Below, in pieces: positions 8,617 to 19,619 of a DNA stretch of 64,000 nt; the stretch's first letter is position 1; each line of letters starts with the position of its first letter. Below the pieces are notes generated by a model. It was given only the letters and a program-made list of their open reading frames with translations, was not told the origin of the DNA and did no database searches. The DNA is from Billgrantia lactosivorans (GTDB lineage Bacteria; Pseudomonadota; Gammaproteobacteria; Pseudomonadales; Halomonadaceae): NCBI RefSeq assembly GCF_003254665.1, contig NZ_QHGY01000007.1, positions 1-64,000 of the forward strand, read 5' to 3'. A program made the translations under genes and the position numbers.

Positions 8617-9147
8617 CTAGAACCGGATACCGCCGATGATCATGGCGCCGGCGGTACCGAACACGACCAGGTCGACCTCGACGCGCCCCCACTGCAGGCC
8701 CACGCTGGGCAGGGCGGCGGGTGCCGTCCCGTAGCGATTGAACGGAATGTTGTCCTGGTACTCGCCGCGGTAGCCGTGCAGCAGCCCGGCAGTCAGCTTG
8801 GCGCGCACGGTGACGTTATCGCTCGGATGCCAGAGGGGGAACTCGCGCCCGCCATAGAGGTAGAAGGCTTCCTGGTCGAAGGAGGTCAGGAAGCGGGCAG
8901 CGCCGACCAGCCAGCGCTGCGGGTTGTGCAGCTCGAGGCCGATCAGTTCCTGGCGGTCGTTGTGATCGGGCTGGGAGTCGAAGTGCCGCGTGACGAGGCT
9001 GGTCTGCAGCAGCGCGTGATCGAGTTCGAGCCGCGGAGGCCAGCTCGGGTGCTGGGCGGCCTGGCACACCGGCAAGGACAGCACGGCCGCGACCAGGGCT
9101 GCAGCGCTCCGGCGCCCTATGGCCTTGCCTACGGCCCGCACGCGCAT
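8617..9147 (-). CDS. Predicted small outer-membrane beta-barrel protein
   Basis: A 176-residue exported protein with a signal peptide (hydrophobic AALVAAVLSL ending near CQA). The mature part alternates polar and hydrophobic residues as in a small beta-barrel and ends in the outer-membrane-like GGIRF. It matches, from memory, a pseudomonad family with the shared segments GLELHNPQRWLVGAA, KLTAGLLHGYRGEY and IPFNRYGTAPA, often loosely labelled a glycerol-3-phosphate transporter. I do not trust that label. The start lies 16 bp after the hisF stop with a GAGGAG site, so it may be cotranscribed with the his genes. Confidence 0.65.
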   Translation of the reverse strand: MRVRAVGKAIGRRSAAALVAAVLSLPVCQAAQHPSWPPRLELDHALLQTSLVTRHFDSQPDHNDRQELIGLELHNPQRWLVGAARFLTSFDQEAFYLYGGREFPLWHPSDNVTVRAKLTAGLLHGYRGEYQDNIPFNRYGTAPAALPSVGLQWGRVEVDLVVFGTAGAMIIGGIRF

Positions 9148-9163
9148 GCTCCTCGCCGCCGCC

Positions 9164-9937
9164 TCAGAGGCGCATCTCGATGCCACGCTCGGCCATGTAG
9201 CGCTTGGCCTCGGGGATAGTGTACTCGCCGAAGTGGAAGATGCTGGCGGCGAGCACTGCATCGGCGCCACCCTCCCGTATCCCGTCGACCAGGTGATCCA
9301 GATTGCCGACGCCGCCCGAGGCGATCACCGGCACCGTCACGGCATCGCTGATGGCGCGGGTCACGCCCAGGTCGAAGCCCGCCTTGGTGCCGTCGCGGTC
9401 CATGCTGGTCAAGAGCAATTCGCCGGCGCCGTACTCGACCATCTTCCTTGCCCAGGCCACGGCGTCCAGCCCGGTGGGGCGCCGCCCGCCGTGGGTGAAG
9501 ATCTCCCAGCGCGGCGCTTCGCCTTCGGCGGAAACGCGCTTGGCGTCGATCGCCACCACGATGCACTGGCTGCCGAAGCGGTCGGCGGCCTCGCGCACGA
9601 AGTCGGGGTTGTTCACCGCGGCGGTATTGATCGAGACCTTGTCGGCACCGGCGTTGAGCATGGTGCGGATATCGTCGCAGGTGCGGATGCCGCCGCCTAC
9701 CGTCAGGGGGATGAATACCTCGCCGGCGATGCGCTCGACCATCTCCACCGTGGTGTCACGGTCTTCGTGACTGGCAGTGATGTCGAGAAAGGTGATCTCG
9801 TCGGCGCCCTGCAGGTTGTAGCGCTGGGCAATCTCCACCGGGTCGCCGGCGTCGCGGATGCCGATGAAGTTGACGCCCTTGACCACGCGCCCGGCGTCGA
9901 CGTCGAGACAGGGGATGATGCGTTTGGCCAGTCCCAT
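9164..9937 (-). CDS. hisF: Imidazole glycerol phosphate synthase, cyclase subunit
   Basis: A 257-residue TIM barrel that, with HisH, turns PRFAR and ammonia into imidazole glycerol phosphate and AICAR. The N-terminal catalytic Asp lies in [13 protein letters not shown] and the second in the LLTSMDRDG strand. The phosphate-binding loops VGGGIRT and ASGGVGN are intact. The length is standard. It is three bases downstream of hisA and the last his gene of the block. Confidence 0.97.
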   Translation of the reverse strand: MGLAKRIIPCLDVDAGRVVKGVNFIGIRDAGDPVEIAQRYNLQGADEITFLDITASHEDRDTTVEMVERIAGEVFIPLTVGGGIRTCDDIRTMLNAGADKVSINTAAVNNPDFVREAADRFGSQCIVVAIDAKRVSAEGEAPRWEIFTHGGRRPTGLDAVAWARKMVEYGAGELLLTSMDRDGTKAGFDLGVTRAISDAVTVPVIASGGVGNLDHLVDGIREGGADAVLAASIFHFGEYTIPEAKRYMAERGIEMRL

Positions 9938-9940
9938 GAT

Positions 9941-10699
9941 TCAGCTCCCGGCTCGGTCGAGCCCTGCAGTCAGTTCGTCACACAGCTTCTGGCCCTCGGC
10001 CACGTCGAGGCTGCCTTCATAGATGGCCCGGCCGGTGATGGCGCCGAGGATGCCCGGCTCGCCCGCGGCCACCAGGGCGCGCAGGTCGTCGAGGTCGGTC
10101 ACCCCGCCCGAGGCGATCACCGGCAGCCCGCCCTCGCGGGCGAGGGCCGCCGTGGCCTCGACGTTGACGCCGTTCAGCATGCCGTCGCGGGCGATGTCGG
10201 TGTAGACGATGCTGGAGACGCCGTCGTCGGCGAAGCGCCTGGCCAGATCCACCGCCTTGACCTGGGAGACCTCGGCCCAGCCGTCGGTGGCGACGTAGCC
10301 GTCGCGGGCATCGAGGCCGACGATCACGTGGCCGGGAAAGGCGCGGCACATCTCGCCGACGAAGGCCGGCTCCTTGACCGCCTTGGTGCCGATGATGACG
10401 TAGGAGACCCCGGCGGCGAGATAGTGTTCGATGGTATCGGCGCTGCGGATGCCGCCGCCGATCTGGATGGGCAGCTCGGGCCAGCGCCGGGCGATGGCGG
10501 TCACCGCCTCGCCGTTGATCGGCTTGCCCTCGAAGGCGCCGTTGAGGTCGACCAGGTGAAGCCGGCGCGCCCCGGCCTCGACCCAGCGCGCCGCCATGGC
10601 AACCGGGTCGTCGCCGTAGGTGGTGGCCTCGTCCATCCGCCCCTGCTTGAGGCGGACGCACTTGCCGTCCTTGAGATCGATGGCGGGAATTACCAGCAT
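9941..10699 (-). CDS. hisA: ProFAR isomerase
   Basis: A 252-residue TIM barrel that isomerises ProFAR to PRFAR in histidine synthesis. It starts with the typical [17 protein letters not shown] containing the general base Asp, and has the second catalytic Asp in [11 protein letters not shown]. The phosphate-binding GGGIRS and ASGGVTD loops are intact. It sits between hisH, about 90 bp upstream, and hisF, three bases downstream, on the minus strand. Confidence 0.97.
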   Translation of the reverse strand: MLVIPAIDLKDGKCVRLKQGRMDEATTYGDDPVAMAARWVEAGARRLHLVDLNGAFEGKPINGEAVTAIARRWPELPIQIGGGIRSADTIEHYLAAGVSYVIIGTKAVKEPAFVGEMCRAFPGHVIVGLDARDGYVATDGWAEVSQVKAVDLARRFADDGVSSIVYTDIARDGMLNGVNVEATAALAREGGLPVIASGGVTDLDDLRALVAAGEPGILGAITGRAIYEGSLDVAEGQKLCDELTAGLDRAGS

Positions 10700-10791
10700 G
10701 TCGTGTCCTCTCGGTGCGCTCGCGGCGCCGGGTTGTCGGGCGGCCAGGCCGGCGGAAAATGAACGCTGCGCCTGGATGACCTGGTGGAGCC

Positions 10792-11433
10792 TCAGGGCGC
10801 CCAGGTGACGAAATTTTCCAGTAGCTTGAGTCCGGCCCGTGAACTCTTCTCCGGATGGAACTGCACGGCGAAGGTGGCGTCACGGCCAATGGCCACATGG
10901 GCATCGACATGCCCGTAGCGGGTGGTGCCGTAGACGCAGGCGTCATCCTCTGCCGCCACGTAGTAGCTGTGCACGAAGTAGAAGTGCTCGTCCTGGTCGA
11001 TACCCTGCCACAGCGGATGCTCGTGGTACTGGCGCACCAGGTTCCAGCCCATGTGCGGCACCTTGAGGCGGCTGCCACGGTCATCGACCATGTCGGTGGG
11101 GAAGCGCTTCACTTCCCCGGCGAGGAAGCCCAGGCAGGTGATGCCGCCGCTCTCCTCGCTGTGGTCGAGCAGCATCTGCTGGCCGACGCAGATACCCAGC
11201 AACGGCTTGCTCTGCTTGGCCAGCAGCTCCTGTACCAGTCCCCGCAGCTCGGTCTTCTCGAGCTCCCCCATGCAGTCGCGGATCGCCCCCTGGCCGGGCA
11301 GGACCAGGCGGGTGGCACCCTGGATGCGGCGTGGGTCGCGGGTGATGACCACGTGCTCGTGGGTGACGTGTTCCAGCGCCTTGGCAACCGAGTGCAGATT
11401 GCCCATCCCGTAGTCGATGACGGCAATGGTCAT
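10792..11433 (-). CDS. hisH: Imidazole glycerol phosphate synthase, glutaminase subunit
   Basis: A 213-residue class I glutamine amidotransferase that supplies ammonia to HisF. The catalytic triad is complete: Cys in LLGICVGQQ, and His and Glu in FHPEKSS near the C-terminus. The start [15 protein letters not shown] is characteristic. An AAAGGAG site precedes the ATG. It lies 30 bp downstream of hisB in the same operon. Its intact Cys contrasts with the degenerate paralogue at 7 kb. Confidence 0.97.
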   Translation of the reverse strand: MTIAVIDYGMGNLHSVAKALEHVTHEHVVITRDPRRIQGATRLVLPGQGAIRDCMGELEKTELRGLVQELLAKQSKPLLGICVGQQMLLDHSEESGGITCLGFLAGEVKRFPTDMVDDRGSRLKVPHMGWNLVRQYHEHPLWQGIDQDEHFYFVHSYYVAAEDDACVYGTTRYGHVDAHVAIGRDATFAVQFHPEKSSRAGLKLLENFVTWAP

Positions 11434-11463
11434 GGCGGCTCCTTTCTGATTCGCTCGTCTGCG

Positions 11464-12057
11464 CTACAGGCAGCCCTTGGTGGACGGCATCTGCCCGGCC
11501 ATGCGCGGGTCGGGCTCCACGGCCATGCGCAGGGCGCGGCCGAAGGCCTTGAAGATGGTTTCGGCCTGGTGGTGGGCGTTGAAGCCCTTCAGGTTGTCGA
11601 TGTGCAGCGTGACGCGGGCGTGGTTGACGAAGCCCTGGAAGAACTCCCAGAACAGCTGGGTATCGAGCCGGCCGATCGTGGCACGCGTGAACTCGACGTC
11701 CATGTACAGCCCGGGGCGGCCGGAGAAGTCGATCACGACGCGCGACAGGGCCTCGTCCAGCGGCACGTAGGCATGGCCATAGCGGTGGATGCCGCGCTTG
11801 TCGCCGATGGCCTGGCCGAAGGCCTGCCCAAGGGTGATGCCGAGGTCCTCGACGGTATGGTGGTCGTCGATGTGCAGGTCTCCCACCGCCTTGATGTCGA
11901 GGTCGATCAGGCCGTGGCGCGCCACCTGATCCAGCATGTGGTCGAGGAAGGGCACGCCGGTCTCGCAGTTCAGCCGACCCTCGCCATCGAGATTCACGGT
12001 GACCGTGATCTGGGTCTCCTTGGTGTCACGGGTTACCGTGGCGATTCGCTCGGACAT
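11464..12057 (-). CDS. hisB: Imidazoleglycerol-phosphate dehydratase
   Basis: A 197-residue single-function dehydratase, without the fused phosphatase domain seen in enterics. The metal-binding repeats are visible: [13 protein letters not shown] with [12 protein letters not shown] in the first half, and NHARVTLH with [14 protein letters not shown] in the second. It is the first gene of the minus-strand hisB-H-A-F block, and its promoter should lie in the 12058-12244 interval shared with the divergent acetyltransferase gene. Confidence 0.97.
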   Translation of the reverse strand: MSERIATVTRDTKETQITVTVNLDGEGRLNCETGVPFLDHMLDQVARHGLIDLDIKAVGDLHIDDHHTVEDLGITLGQAFGQAIGDKRGIHRYGHAYVPLDEALSRVVIDFSGRPGLYMDVEFTRATIGRLDTQLFWEFFQGFVNHARVTLHIDNLKGFNAHHQAETIFKAFGRALRMAVEPDPRMAGQMPSTKGCL

Positions 12058-12244
12058 GTCGGACTCTCTCTGGCGCTGGTGCGCGTCGCATGGTATGGGC
12101 CCGGCGCGGCCAAAGGCGGCTCCCGGGCGGGCAAGCCACTGCGCTTGCCGTCATGGGCCGTCCATTATAGAGAATCGTCCCCCCCATCCGCTACAATGCG
12201 CCCATCACAGCGGCGGCTCCATGCCGCGGCGCAGGGAGACCGCC

Positions 12245-12700
12245 ATGCCGGTAACGCTTCACCACGTAGACAAGAGCGTCTGGGCGTCCGACCCACAGGT
12301 GCAGCACGACTTGCAGCGAATCTATGCCGATGCGCCGGTCGAGCGACTGGGCAGGGGGGTGGACGCCTTCCTCCGCGAGCACCTCGAGGCCGGCCACTTC
12401 TTCGCCTGCGCACGGTTCAACGATCGCCTGCTGGGCGCGGTGGCGGTGAGCGCCGACGATCAGGCCTGGTGGCTATCGGAACTGTGCGTGCGCAAGGCCA
12501 CCCGGCGGCGCGGTGTCGGTTCGCGTCTGCTGGCGCTGGTCAGCGATGCCGCCCGCACCGCGGGCCGGGAGCTGCGCACGCACTCTTGGCAGCTGCCGGT
12601 CGCCGATCAGGTGCTGCTGACGCGTCTGGGGTATCGCCTGGATATCACCGGCGACCATTTCGTATTGGCTCCACCGCTGCAAGGAGGCGGTAATCCATGA
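12245..12700 (+). CDS. GNAT acetyltransferase, PanZ/PanM-like
   Basis: A 151-residue GNAT-fold protein. The segment ACARFNDRLLGAVAVS and the acetyl-CoA loop VRKATRRRGVGSRLL resemble PanZ (PanM), which binds acetyl-CoA and triggers maturation of aspartate decarboxylase PanD in pantothenate synthesis. The assignment is to the family only; the panD partner is not in the window. An AGGGAGA site precedes the ATG at 12245. The stop overlaps the asmA start by four bases (ATGA), so the two are cotranscribed. Confidence 0.7.
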   Translation: MPVTLHHVDKSVWASDPQVQHDLQRIYADAPVERLGRGVDAFLREHLEAGHFFACARFNDRLLGAVAVSADDQAWWLSELCVRKATRRRGVGSRLLALVSDAARTAGRELRTHSWQLPVADQVLLTRLGYRLDITGDHFVLAPPLQGGGNP

Positions 12701-15048
12701 AGCGACTGTTGCAGATGCTGCTGGCCGCCATCGGGGTACTCGGTGTCGTGGTGGCGGCGGCCGTGGTCTATGTCACGACCTTTCTCGACCCCGAGGACTT
12801 CAAGCCGCGACTGGTCGAGGTGGTGCGTGAGCAGAGTGGATTGGAGCTGACCCTGGACGGGCCGCTCTCCTGGTCGTTCTATCCGCGCCTGGGGGTGAGC
12901 GTGGAGCAGGCCGAAGGCCGCCTCCCCGAGCAGAGCGACGAGGAGGCACCGTTTCTCGCCTTCGCCCATGCCGAGGTCAGCCTTGCCTTCGCGCCGTTGC
13001 TGCGTGGCGAGATCGCCATCGAAGGGCTGACGCTCGATGGCATGCAACTGAGCCTGGCGCGCGACGAGCAGGGGCGCGGCAACTGGGAAACACTGCTACA
13101 GCGTCTCGACGAGCGCCGCGAAGGGGCGGAGTCGGCGCTGGCGCCGGCCAGCGCGGGGCCCAGCCGGGAGAGCGGGAACCTCGCCGTGGCGCTCAACATC
13201 GCCAGCGTCCAGGTGCGCAATGGTGCGGCGAGGTACCGCGACCTGGCGGAGGGAACCGAGTGGATGGTCGAAGAGATCGATTTCTCCGGCACCAACGTCA
13301 ATCCCCAGCGCGCCTTTCCGTTCAAGTCCTCCTTCCGCTTGAGTTCCCATCCCTCACTCGACTGGCGGGAGCAGGAGCGCAGCCCATCCCTGGAAAGCGA
13401 CATCTCGCTCGAGGGGCGAATGCGCCTCGTCCTCTCCGAGCGACGCTACCTGCTGGAGGGGCTCAAGCTCAATACCGCCAGCGCCCTGTCGGGCGTCGAG
13501 GGCCGGCAGCGGGTCGATCTCAGCGGGGAGCAGTTGATCCTGGATCTGTCGCAGCAGCGTCTGCAGCTGCAACAGGGCCGACTCGAGGCCGGGCTACAGC
13601 ATCCCGGCCTGGGCGAGGAGCCGGTGCCCCTGGCGCTGGCGCTGGAAGTGGATGCCGACCTGGCGGAGAGCACGGCACAGCTGCGCGACCTGCAGCTGAC
13701 CGGGCCCGATGAACTGAGCGTGAGCGGGCATCTCAACCTGGCCGACCTCGATCAGTCGCCCAGCTACAGCGGCCAAGTCAGCGTGGCGCCCTTCTCGCTG
13801 CGCCCCTGGCTCTCGCGCCTCGACAAGATGTCCGAGATGGCGGACCCGGAAGCGCTCGCCGACGTGGCGCTCACCAGCCCGGTGAGGGGCGACCTGAAGC
13901 GCCTCGAGCTGGCGGGCCTGACCATGGTGCTCGATGGCAGCACTTTCACCGGCAGGCTGACCACTGGCTTCGACGGCCAGCTGGTCGATTTCGAGCTGCA
14001 GGGCGACCGTCTCGACCTGGACCGTTACCTGCCCCCGGCCGAGCCCGTCGACGACAGCGCCGCCCGGCGCGACCTCCCGGGCATCGACAAGGCCTACGCT
14101 CAGGATGCTGCCACGCTGGTGCCCGTCGAGTGGCTGAGCCAGCTGGCCCTGGACGGCGAGCTCGACCTGGCGCAGCTGCGCCTGTCCGGGCTCGACTTCA
14201 CCGAGGTAGAGCTGGCTCTCTCCGGCAGCGACGGCGAGCAGCGCCTGGATCGCTTCGAATCGGTCTTCTACGACGGCGAGCTGAGCGCCAGCGGCGCTCT
14301 CGACCTGACCCGCGAGCCGATTCGCTGGCAGCTACGGCCCAGTCTCTCACGGGTGCGCCTGGAGCCGTTGCTCCAGGCCTTGAACGACGACGACGACGCC
14401 CCGGCGCCGCTGCGCGGTCGACTCACGCTCGACGGCGAACTCGAGACGCGCGACAACCGCTGGCCGGCGCTCAAGCGCAACCTCAACGGGCGCCTGGCGG
14501 GGCACATCGACGAGGGCGCCGTGCTCGACGTCAACGTGTCGCAGGAGCTGTGTTCGCTGGCGGCCGCGGTCGAGGGCAGCGAGACGAGCCGAGAGTGGAG
14601 TGCCGATACGCGCTTCGAGCGCGCCGAAGCGAGCCTGCGCATCACCGATGGCGTGGTCCGCAGCGAGGACATCCTGGTGCTCATCCCCGGCATCGAGCTG
14701 GGCGGCAGCGGCGAGTTCGATCTGGGCAGCGAGCGCTTCGACCTGCGCGCCGCCGCCCGCTTCGTCGACGGCGCGGATGCGGCCTGCACGGTCAACCCGC
14801 GGCTGGAACGCGTGCCCCTGCCGGTGCGTTGCAGTGGAGAGCTGTCCGGGGAGCGTGGCGAATGGTGCCGCTTCGACCGTGAAGCCTTCCAGGGGACCCT
14901 GGCCGAGCTGCTGCGCGACGAGGTCTCCCGGCGTGCCGGCGACGAACTGGAGGAACGCCTGGAGCGCCCGCTCGAGAAACTCGAGGAGCGCCTGGGAGAG
15001 GGGGCCGGTCGGGAACTTCGCGACACCCTGCGTGGTCTGTTGAATTGA
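12697..15048 (+). CDS. AsmA family protein
   Basis: A 783-residue envelope protein with one N-terminal membrane anchor (LLAAIGVLGVVVAAAVVYVTTF) and a long periplasmic part. Members form bridge-like beta-groove structures and are linked to lipid transport to the outer membrane. The N-terminal AsmA segment after the anchor (FKPRLVEVVREQSGLELTLDG) and the C-terminal AsmA-2 region (NGRLAGHIDEGAVLDVNVSQ, near residue 597) are present. It is coupled to the upstream acetyltransferase gene and closed by a clear terminator. Confidence 0.88.
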   Translation: MKRLLQMLLAAIGVLGVVVAAAVVYVTTFLDPEDFKPRLVEVVREQSGLELTLDGPLSWSFYPRLGVSVEQAEGRLPEQSDEEAPFLAFAHAEVSLAFAPLLRGEIAIEGLTLDGMQLSLARDEQGRGNWETLLQRLDERREGAESALAPASAGPSRESGNLAVALNIASVQVRNGAARYRDLAEGTEWMVEEIDFSGTNVNPQRAFPFKSSFRLSSHPSLDWREQERSPSLESDISLEGRMRLVLSERRYLLEGLKLNTASALSGVEGRQRVDLSGEQLILDLSQQRLQLQQGRLEAGLQHPGLGEEPVPLALALEVDADLAESTAQLRDLQLTGPDELSVSGHLNLADLDQSPSYSGQVSVAPFSLRPWLSRLDKMSEMADPEALADVALTSPVRGDLKRLELAGLTMVLDGSTFTGRLTTGFDGQLVDFELQGDRLDLDRYLPPAEPVDDSAARRDLPGIDKAYAQDAATLVPVEWLSQLALDGELDLAQLRLSGLDFTEVELALSGSDGEQRLDRFESVFYDGELSASGALDLTREPIRWQLRPSLSRVRLEPLLQALNDDDDAPAPLRGRLTLDGELETRDNRWPALKRNLNGRLAGHIDEGAVLDVNVSQELCSLAAAVEGSETSREWSADTRFERAEASLRITDGVVRSEDILVLIPGIELGGSGEFDLGSERFDLRAAARFVDGADAACTVNPRLERVPLPVRCSGELSGERGEWCRFDREAFQGTLAELLRDEVSRRAGDELEERLERPLEKLEERLGEGAGRELRDTLRGLLN

Positions 15049-15068
15049 ACACCAACAAGCCAGTCCCT

Positions 15069-15096
15069 GCGCCGACTCACCGTCGGCGCTTTTTTT
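15069..15096 (+). terminator. Rho-independent terminator after asmA
   Basis: An 8-bp GC stem (GCGCCGAC / GTCGGCGC) with a 5-nt loop is followed by seven T residues. Confidence 0.88.
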
Positions 15097-15121
15097 CGTC
15101 ACGTCTGCGTGAAGGTGGTTC

Positions 15122-16213
<1,092 letters not shown>

Positions 16214-16246
16214 GCGCCCGGCTACCTACACGACGAGGAGTACGTC

Positions 16247-16519
16247 ATGAGCCAGACCGTTTTCTGTCGCAAGTACCAGCAGGAGCTCGAGGCGCTGCCG
16301 TTCCCGCCGCTGCCGGGAAAGAAGGGCCAGGAGATCCAGGCCAGCGTATCGAAGCGCGCCTGGGAGGAGTGGCAGGCGCTGCAGACCCGGCTGATCAACG
16401 AGAAGCACCTCAACATGCTCGATCCCGAGGCCCGGGCCTACCTCAACGAGCAGATGGAGCGCTTTCTCGACAATCGCGAGACCGACCAGGCGGAGGGCTA
16501 TGTACCGCCCGAGCGCTAG
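16247..16519 (+). CDS. yggX: Fe(II)-trafficking / oxidative damage protection protein YggX
   Basis: A 90-residue protein with the standard family start (TVFCRKYQQELEALPFPPLPG, Cys near residue 7) and full family length. YggX helps protect or repair Fe-S clusters under oxidative stress, which fits its place behind mutY, itself an Fe-S enzyme. A GACGAGGAG-type ribosome site precedes the ATG. It is the last protein gene before the tRNA cluster. Confidence 0.96.
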   Translation: MSQTVFCRKYQQELEALPFPPLPGKKGQEIQASVSKRAWEEWQALQTRLINEKHLNMLDPEARAYLNEQMERFLDNRETDQAEGYVPPER

Positions 16520-16552
16520 CCTGGATCACGGCATCTGCATGAAACGAAAGGC

Positions 16553-16581
16553 TTGACGCTGCAAGGATGATCTTGTTTAAT
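16553..16581 (+). promoter_or_regulatory. Sigma-70 promoter of the tRNA cluster
   Basis: TTGACG and TTTAAT are separated by 17 bases, with the tRNA-Phe gene beginning 16 bases after the -10 box. Confidence 0.75.
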
Positions 16582-16597
16582 ACGCACCGTTGGCAGC

Positions 16598-16673
16598 GGC
16601 CAGATAGCTCAGTCGGTAGAGCAGGGGATTGAAAATCCCCGTGTCGGCGGTTCGATTCCGTCTCTGGCCACCA
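16598..16673 (+). tRNA. tRNA-Phe (GAA)
   Basis: A 76-nt cloverleaf with encoded CCA. The acceptor arms GGCCAGA / TCTGGCC pair, the anticodon stem GGGGA / TCCCC holds GAA, and the T loop is TTCGATT. Confidence 0.95.
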
Positions 16674-16679
16674 CACTGC

Positions 16680-16754
16680 TGGGGTATCGCCAAGTGGTAA
16701 GGCACCGGTTTTTGGTATCGGCATTCCCAGGTTCGAATCCTGGTACCCCAGCCA
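16680..16754 (+). tRNA. tRNA-Gln (TTG)
   Basis: A 75-nt cloverleaf with encoded CCA. The acceptor arms TGGGGTA / TACCCCA pair, the anticodon is TTG, and the T loop is TTCGAAT. Confidence 0.95.
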
Positions 16755-16797
16755 CGCCAACCCTATCCGATCTGCATCTCGCCTGGATCGGTCCCGA

Positions 16798-16873
<76 letters not shown>

Positions 16874-16980
16874 TCTCGGGGCATCGAAGGGTTCGCAGAT
16901 CAGTCACAGCCTCCCACCTGTGACGCAATGCCAAACAGTCCGTTGATCACCGTTCTGTCCAACAGGAACGGGGATTTGGC

Positions 16981-17841
16981 ATGCGTATTACCGCGATACT
17001 TTCCACTAAGGGCGGCGTGGGCAAGACCACGACCACCGCCAACACCGGCGGATTGCTGGCCGATGCAGGGCTCCATGTCCTGCTTATCGATCTCGATAGC
17101 CAACCGTCGCTGTCGAGCTACTACCCGATCACCGCCCACGCGCCCGGCGGTATCTATGAACTGATCGCACTCAACGAAACCCGCCCCGAGCGGATTGTCT
17201 CGCGCACGGCGATCGACGGGCTCGACATAATCGTGTCCAACGATTACCAGGGGCAGCTCCCCCAGCTGCTGCTCAACGCCCCAGACGGGCGCTTTCGGCT
17301 CTCGCATCTCCTCGGTAGCGGCGCCCTCGCCGACTACGATGCCATCCTGATCGACACCCAGGGCGCACGCTCCATCACCCTGGAGGCGGCCGTGCTGGCG
17401 GCCGATCATCTCCTCTCCCCGATCACGCCCGACCTCCTGTCGGCTCGTGAATTCGTGCGCGGCACGATCGGCATGCTGGACGAGCTGGAAACGCTCACCC
17501 GGTACACCTCACTCTCTGTTCCGCCGCTCTCGCTGCTCCTCAATCGCCTCGATGAGACCCGCAATGCCCGCGACATCACCCAGAGTCTGCGCGGCATGTT
17601 CGAGAACGATCTGCGCGTCCATGTCATGGACGCCCACATCCGCTTGCTGGCGTCCTTCAAGATGGCCGGGGCCGCGGGGGAGCCAATCCATCGATTCGAA
17701 CCGGTCAAACCCGCCAGGCGCGTCACTCCCGCCGGTGCCGACCTGATCAAGGCCATGGTCAAGGAGATCAATCCGGATTGGGCTAAGGCCATTGACGCCC
17801 TGTCCCCCAGCAAGGGGGGGCTGTGTCATGTCTGCCACTGA
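16981..17841 (+). CDS. parA: ParA/Soj family ATPase
   Basis: A 286-residue partition ATPase. The deviant Walker A KGGVGKTTTT is at residues 10-19, with LLIDLDSQPS as the A' motif and ILIDTQGA as Walker B. In this ICE family a Soj protein sits at one end and stabilises the excised circular form. The start has an AGGAACGGGG stretch just upstream. The last 14 bases overlap dnaB. It acts with the ParB-like protein about 3 kb downstream. Confidence 0.93.
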   Translation: MRITAILSTKGGVGKTTTTANTGGLLADAGLHVLLIDLDSQPSLSSYYPITAHAPGGIYELIALNETRPERIVSRTAIDGLDIIVSNDYQGQLPQLLLNAPDGRFRLSHLLGSGALADYDAILIDTQGARSITLEAAVLAADHLLSPITPDLLSAREFVRGTIGMLDELETLTRYTSLSVPPLSLLLNRLDETRNARDITQSLRGMFENDLRVHVMDAHIRLLASFKMAGAAGEPIHRFEPVKPARRVTPAGADLIKAMVKEINPDWAKAIDALSPSKGGLCHVCH

Positions 17842-19231
17842 CACCCTCACCATGCCGGCCACCAACGCGGCCCTGTTCGGCTATTTGCCGCCGCACAGCG
17901 TCGAGGCGGAGCAGTCCCTGCTGGGCGCCCTGATGCTCGATAATGCCATCTGGGACGATGTGGCCGATCGACTGTCGAGTGCCATGTTCTACCGCCCGGA
18001 GCACCGTCTGGTCTTCGACGCGATGCGGCAACTGGGCGATGAAGGCACCCCCATGGACGTGGTGACCCTTTCGGAGGCCCTAGAGGCCAACGCCCAGCTT
18101 GAGCGCATCGGGGGGCTGACCTTCCTCGCCGAGCTCGCGCGCAACACCGCCTCCACGGCGAATGCCGTGGTCTATGCCGGCATCATCCGTGATCGGTACC
18201 AGCTTCGGCAGCTGTCGCACACCTGCATGGAGGTGAACCGACAGGCCCTCAATCCCGAGGGACGGTCGGCAAGTGTCATCATCGAGGAGGCCGAGCGGGA
18301 GCTGTTCCGCATCGTCGAGGATCAGCCGCAGGAGCCCAGCAGCGTCAGCGTAATGCTCAGCCGTGCGGTGAATGTCATCGATGCCGCGTGCCAGTCCGAC
18401 GGTGGCATCACTGGCGTCCCGACGGGCTTCGCCGATCTCGATGCCATGACCGCCGGCTGGCAGCCCGCCGATCTGATCATCCTCGCCGGACGACCCTCTC
18501 AGGGCAAAACCACCCTGGGTCTGAATCTAATCGAGAACGCCCTGTTCTCGGCGGCCATCGCGGCGCGAGGACCGGTGTTCGTGTTTTCTCTGGAGATGCC
18601 CGAGGAACAGCTGATGCTGCGCTTGCTGGCCAGCGTCGGCCGCCTGTCGCTGCAGAAACTGCGTACCGGCAAGCTGGAAGATGAGGACTGGCCGAAGCTC
18701 ACCGCCGCCGTGGCGCGGGTGAAGAAACTGGAGGGACGGCTGTTCATCGATGACGAGTCGGGCATCTCAGCCTCGTCCCTCAAGGCTCGCGCCCGACGCC
18801 TGGCGAGGCGTCATGGGCACCCCTCCCTGATCCTCATCGACTATCTGCAACTGCTCCATGAGCCGGGCGGCGAGAACCGCAACCTCGAGATCAGCACGAT
18901 CAGCCGGATCCTCAAGGAGCTGGCCAAGGATCTCCGCGTGCCGGTGATCGCCCTCTCGCAGCTCAACCGTCAGCTCGAAACCCGCCCCAACAAGCGGCCC
19001 TGCATGGCAGACCTGCGTGATAGCGGAGCCATCGAACAGGATGCCGATGTGATCGCCTTCGTCTACCGCGATGAGGTGTACCACCCGGATAACCCCGATA
19101 ACCAGGGGCTTGCCGAGCTGATCATCGGCAAGCAGCGCAACGGGCCGATCGGCACCGTCAATCTCGTGTTCCAGGGCGACTGTACCCGATTCGAGACCCT
19201 GGAATGGAAACATCGGGAGGTGACGATATGA
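17828..19231 (+). CDS. dnaB: Replicative DNA helicase, DnaB family
   Basis: A 467-residue hexameric helicase carried by the element. The N-terminal DnaB domain is seen in PHSVEAEQSLLGALM. The RecA-like core has Walker A GRPSQGKTT near residue 222, VFSLEMP, and Walker B LILIDYLQLL, with the arginine-rich RDSGAIEQDADV region at the end. It probably serves replication of the excised element. The ATG at 17828 overlaps the end of parA and has a G-rich ribosome site; the frame stays open a little upstream. The stop overlaps the next small gene (ATGA). Confidence 0.93.
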   Translation: MSATDTLTMPATNAALFGYLPPHSVEAEQSLLGALMLDNAIWDDVADRLSSAMFYRPEHRLVFDAMRQLGDEGTPMDVVTLSEALEANAQLERIGGLTFLAELARNTASTANAVVYAGIIRDRYQLRQLSHTCMEVNRQALNPEGRSASVIIEEAERELFRIVEDQPQEPSSVSVMLSRAVNVIDAACQSDGGITGVPTGFADLDAMTAGWQPADLIILAGRPSQGKTTLGLNLIENALFSAAIAARGPVFVFSLEMPEEQLMLRLLASVGRLSLQKLRTGKLEDEDWPKLTAAVARVKKLEGRLFIDDESGISASSLKARARRLARRHGHPSLILIDYLQLLHEPGGENRNLEISTISRILKELAKDLRVPVIALSQLNRQLETRPNKRPCMADLRDSGAIEQDADVIAFVYRDEVYHPDNPDNQGLAELIIGKQRNGPIGTVNLVFQGDCTRFETLEWKHREVTI

Positions 19232-19413
19232 AACTCCAACAGCTTCCTGAAGTAAGTCAACTCGCTTTCTTGCTGGCTCTGGCCCGCACTATGCCGCATC
19301 GCTATCCAGCCATGGAGCGTCAGGCCTATTCGCAGCCGCTGTCGAGGGAGCGCGCCAGGCAAGAGGCGATGAGACTGCTGGGCTTCGAGGTCAACACGGA
19401 GGACCGGGAATGA
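19228..19413 (+). CDS. Small hypothetical protein 1 of the maintenance operon
   Basis: A 61-residue protein with no family I recognise. It is basic and helical (LAFLLALARTM; SRERARQEAMRLLG). Its ATG overlaps the dnaB stop and its own stop overlaps the next start, each by four bases. A GGGAGG site eight bases before the ATG supports translation. It is the first of four tiny genes between dnaB and the 169-residue gene. Confidence 0.6.
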   Translation: MKLQQLPEVSQLAFLLALARTMPHRYPAMERQAYSQPLSRERARQEAMRLLGFEVNTEDRE

Positions 19414-19619
19414 GAAGCGAGACCCTCAACGACTCCAGCACCGTGTATGTCCACTGGGTGGAAGATTACGTCCTCCGACGGCCTGGCCTATCACTGCTCA
19501 TCGATGGCGGCACTTGGGGCCGCCCAACGTGGTGGGGCGATGCCGATAACTTGGAAGCGGCACTGGAGATCGCCAAGACCGGGCGGCGCGGGAGGCAGCA
19601 GGGAGGACATCTCTCATGA
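19410..19619 (+). CDS. Small hypothetical protein 2 of the maintenance operon
   Basis: A 69-residue protein of unknown function with many aromatic residues (YVHWVEDYVL; GGTWGRPTWWGDADN) and a basic C-terminus (GRRGRQQGG). It is linked by four-base ATGA overlaps to both neighbours, which is the main evidence that it is real. No transmembrane segment is seen. Confidence 0.55.
   Translation: MRSETLNDSSTVYVHWVEDYVLRRPGLSLLIDGGTWGRPTWWGDADNLEAALEIAKTGRRGRQQGGHLS

Noticed and set aside
9119..12693. Two very long plus-strand open frames opposite the histidine genes
   Set aside because: They are antisense shadows caused by the GC-rich codons of hisF/A/H/B; the minus-strand genes are certain and the plus-strand products have no domain.
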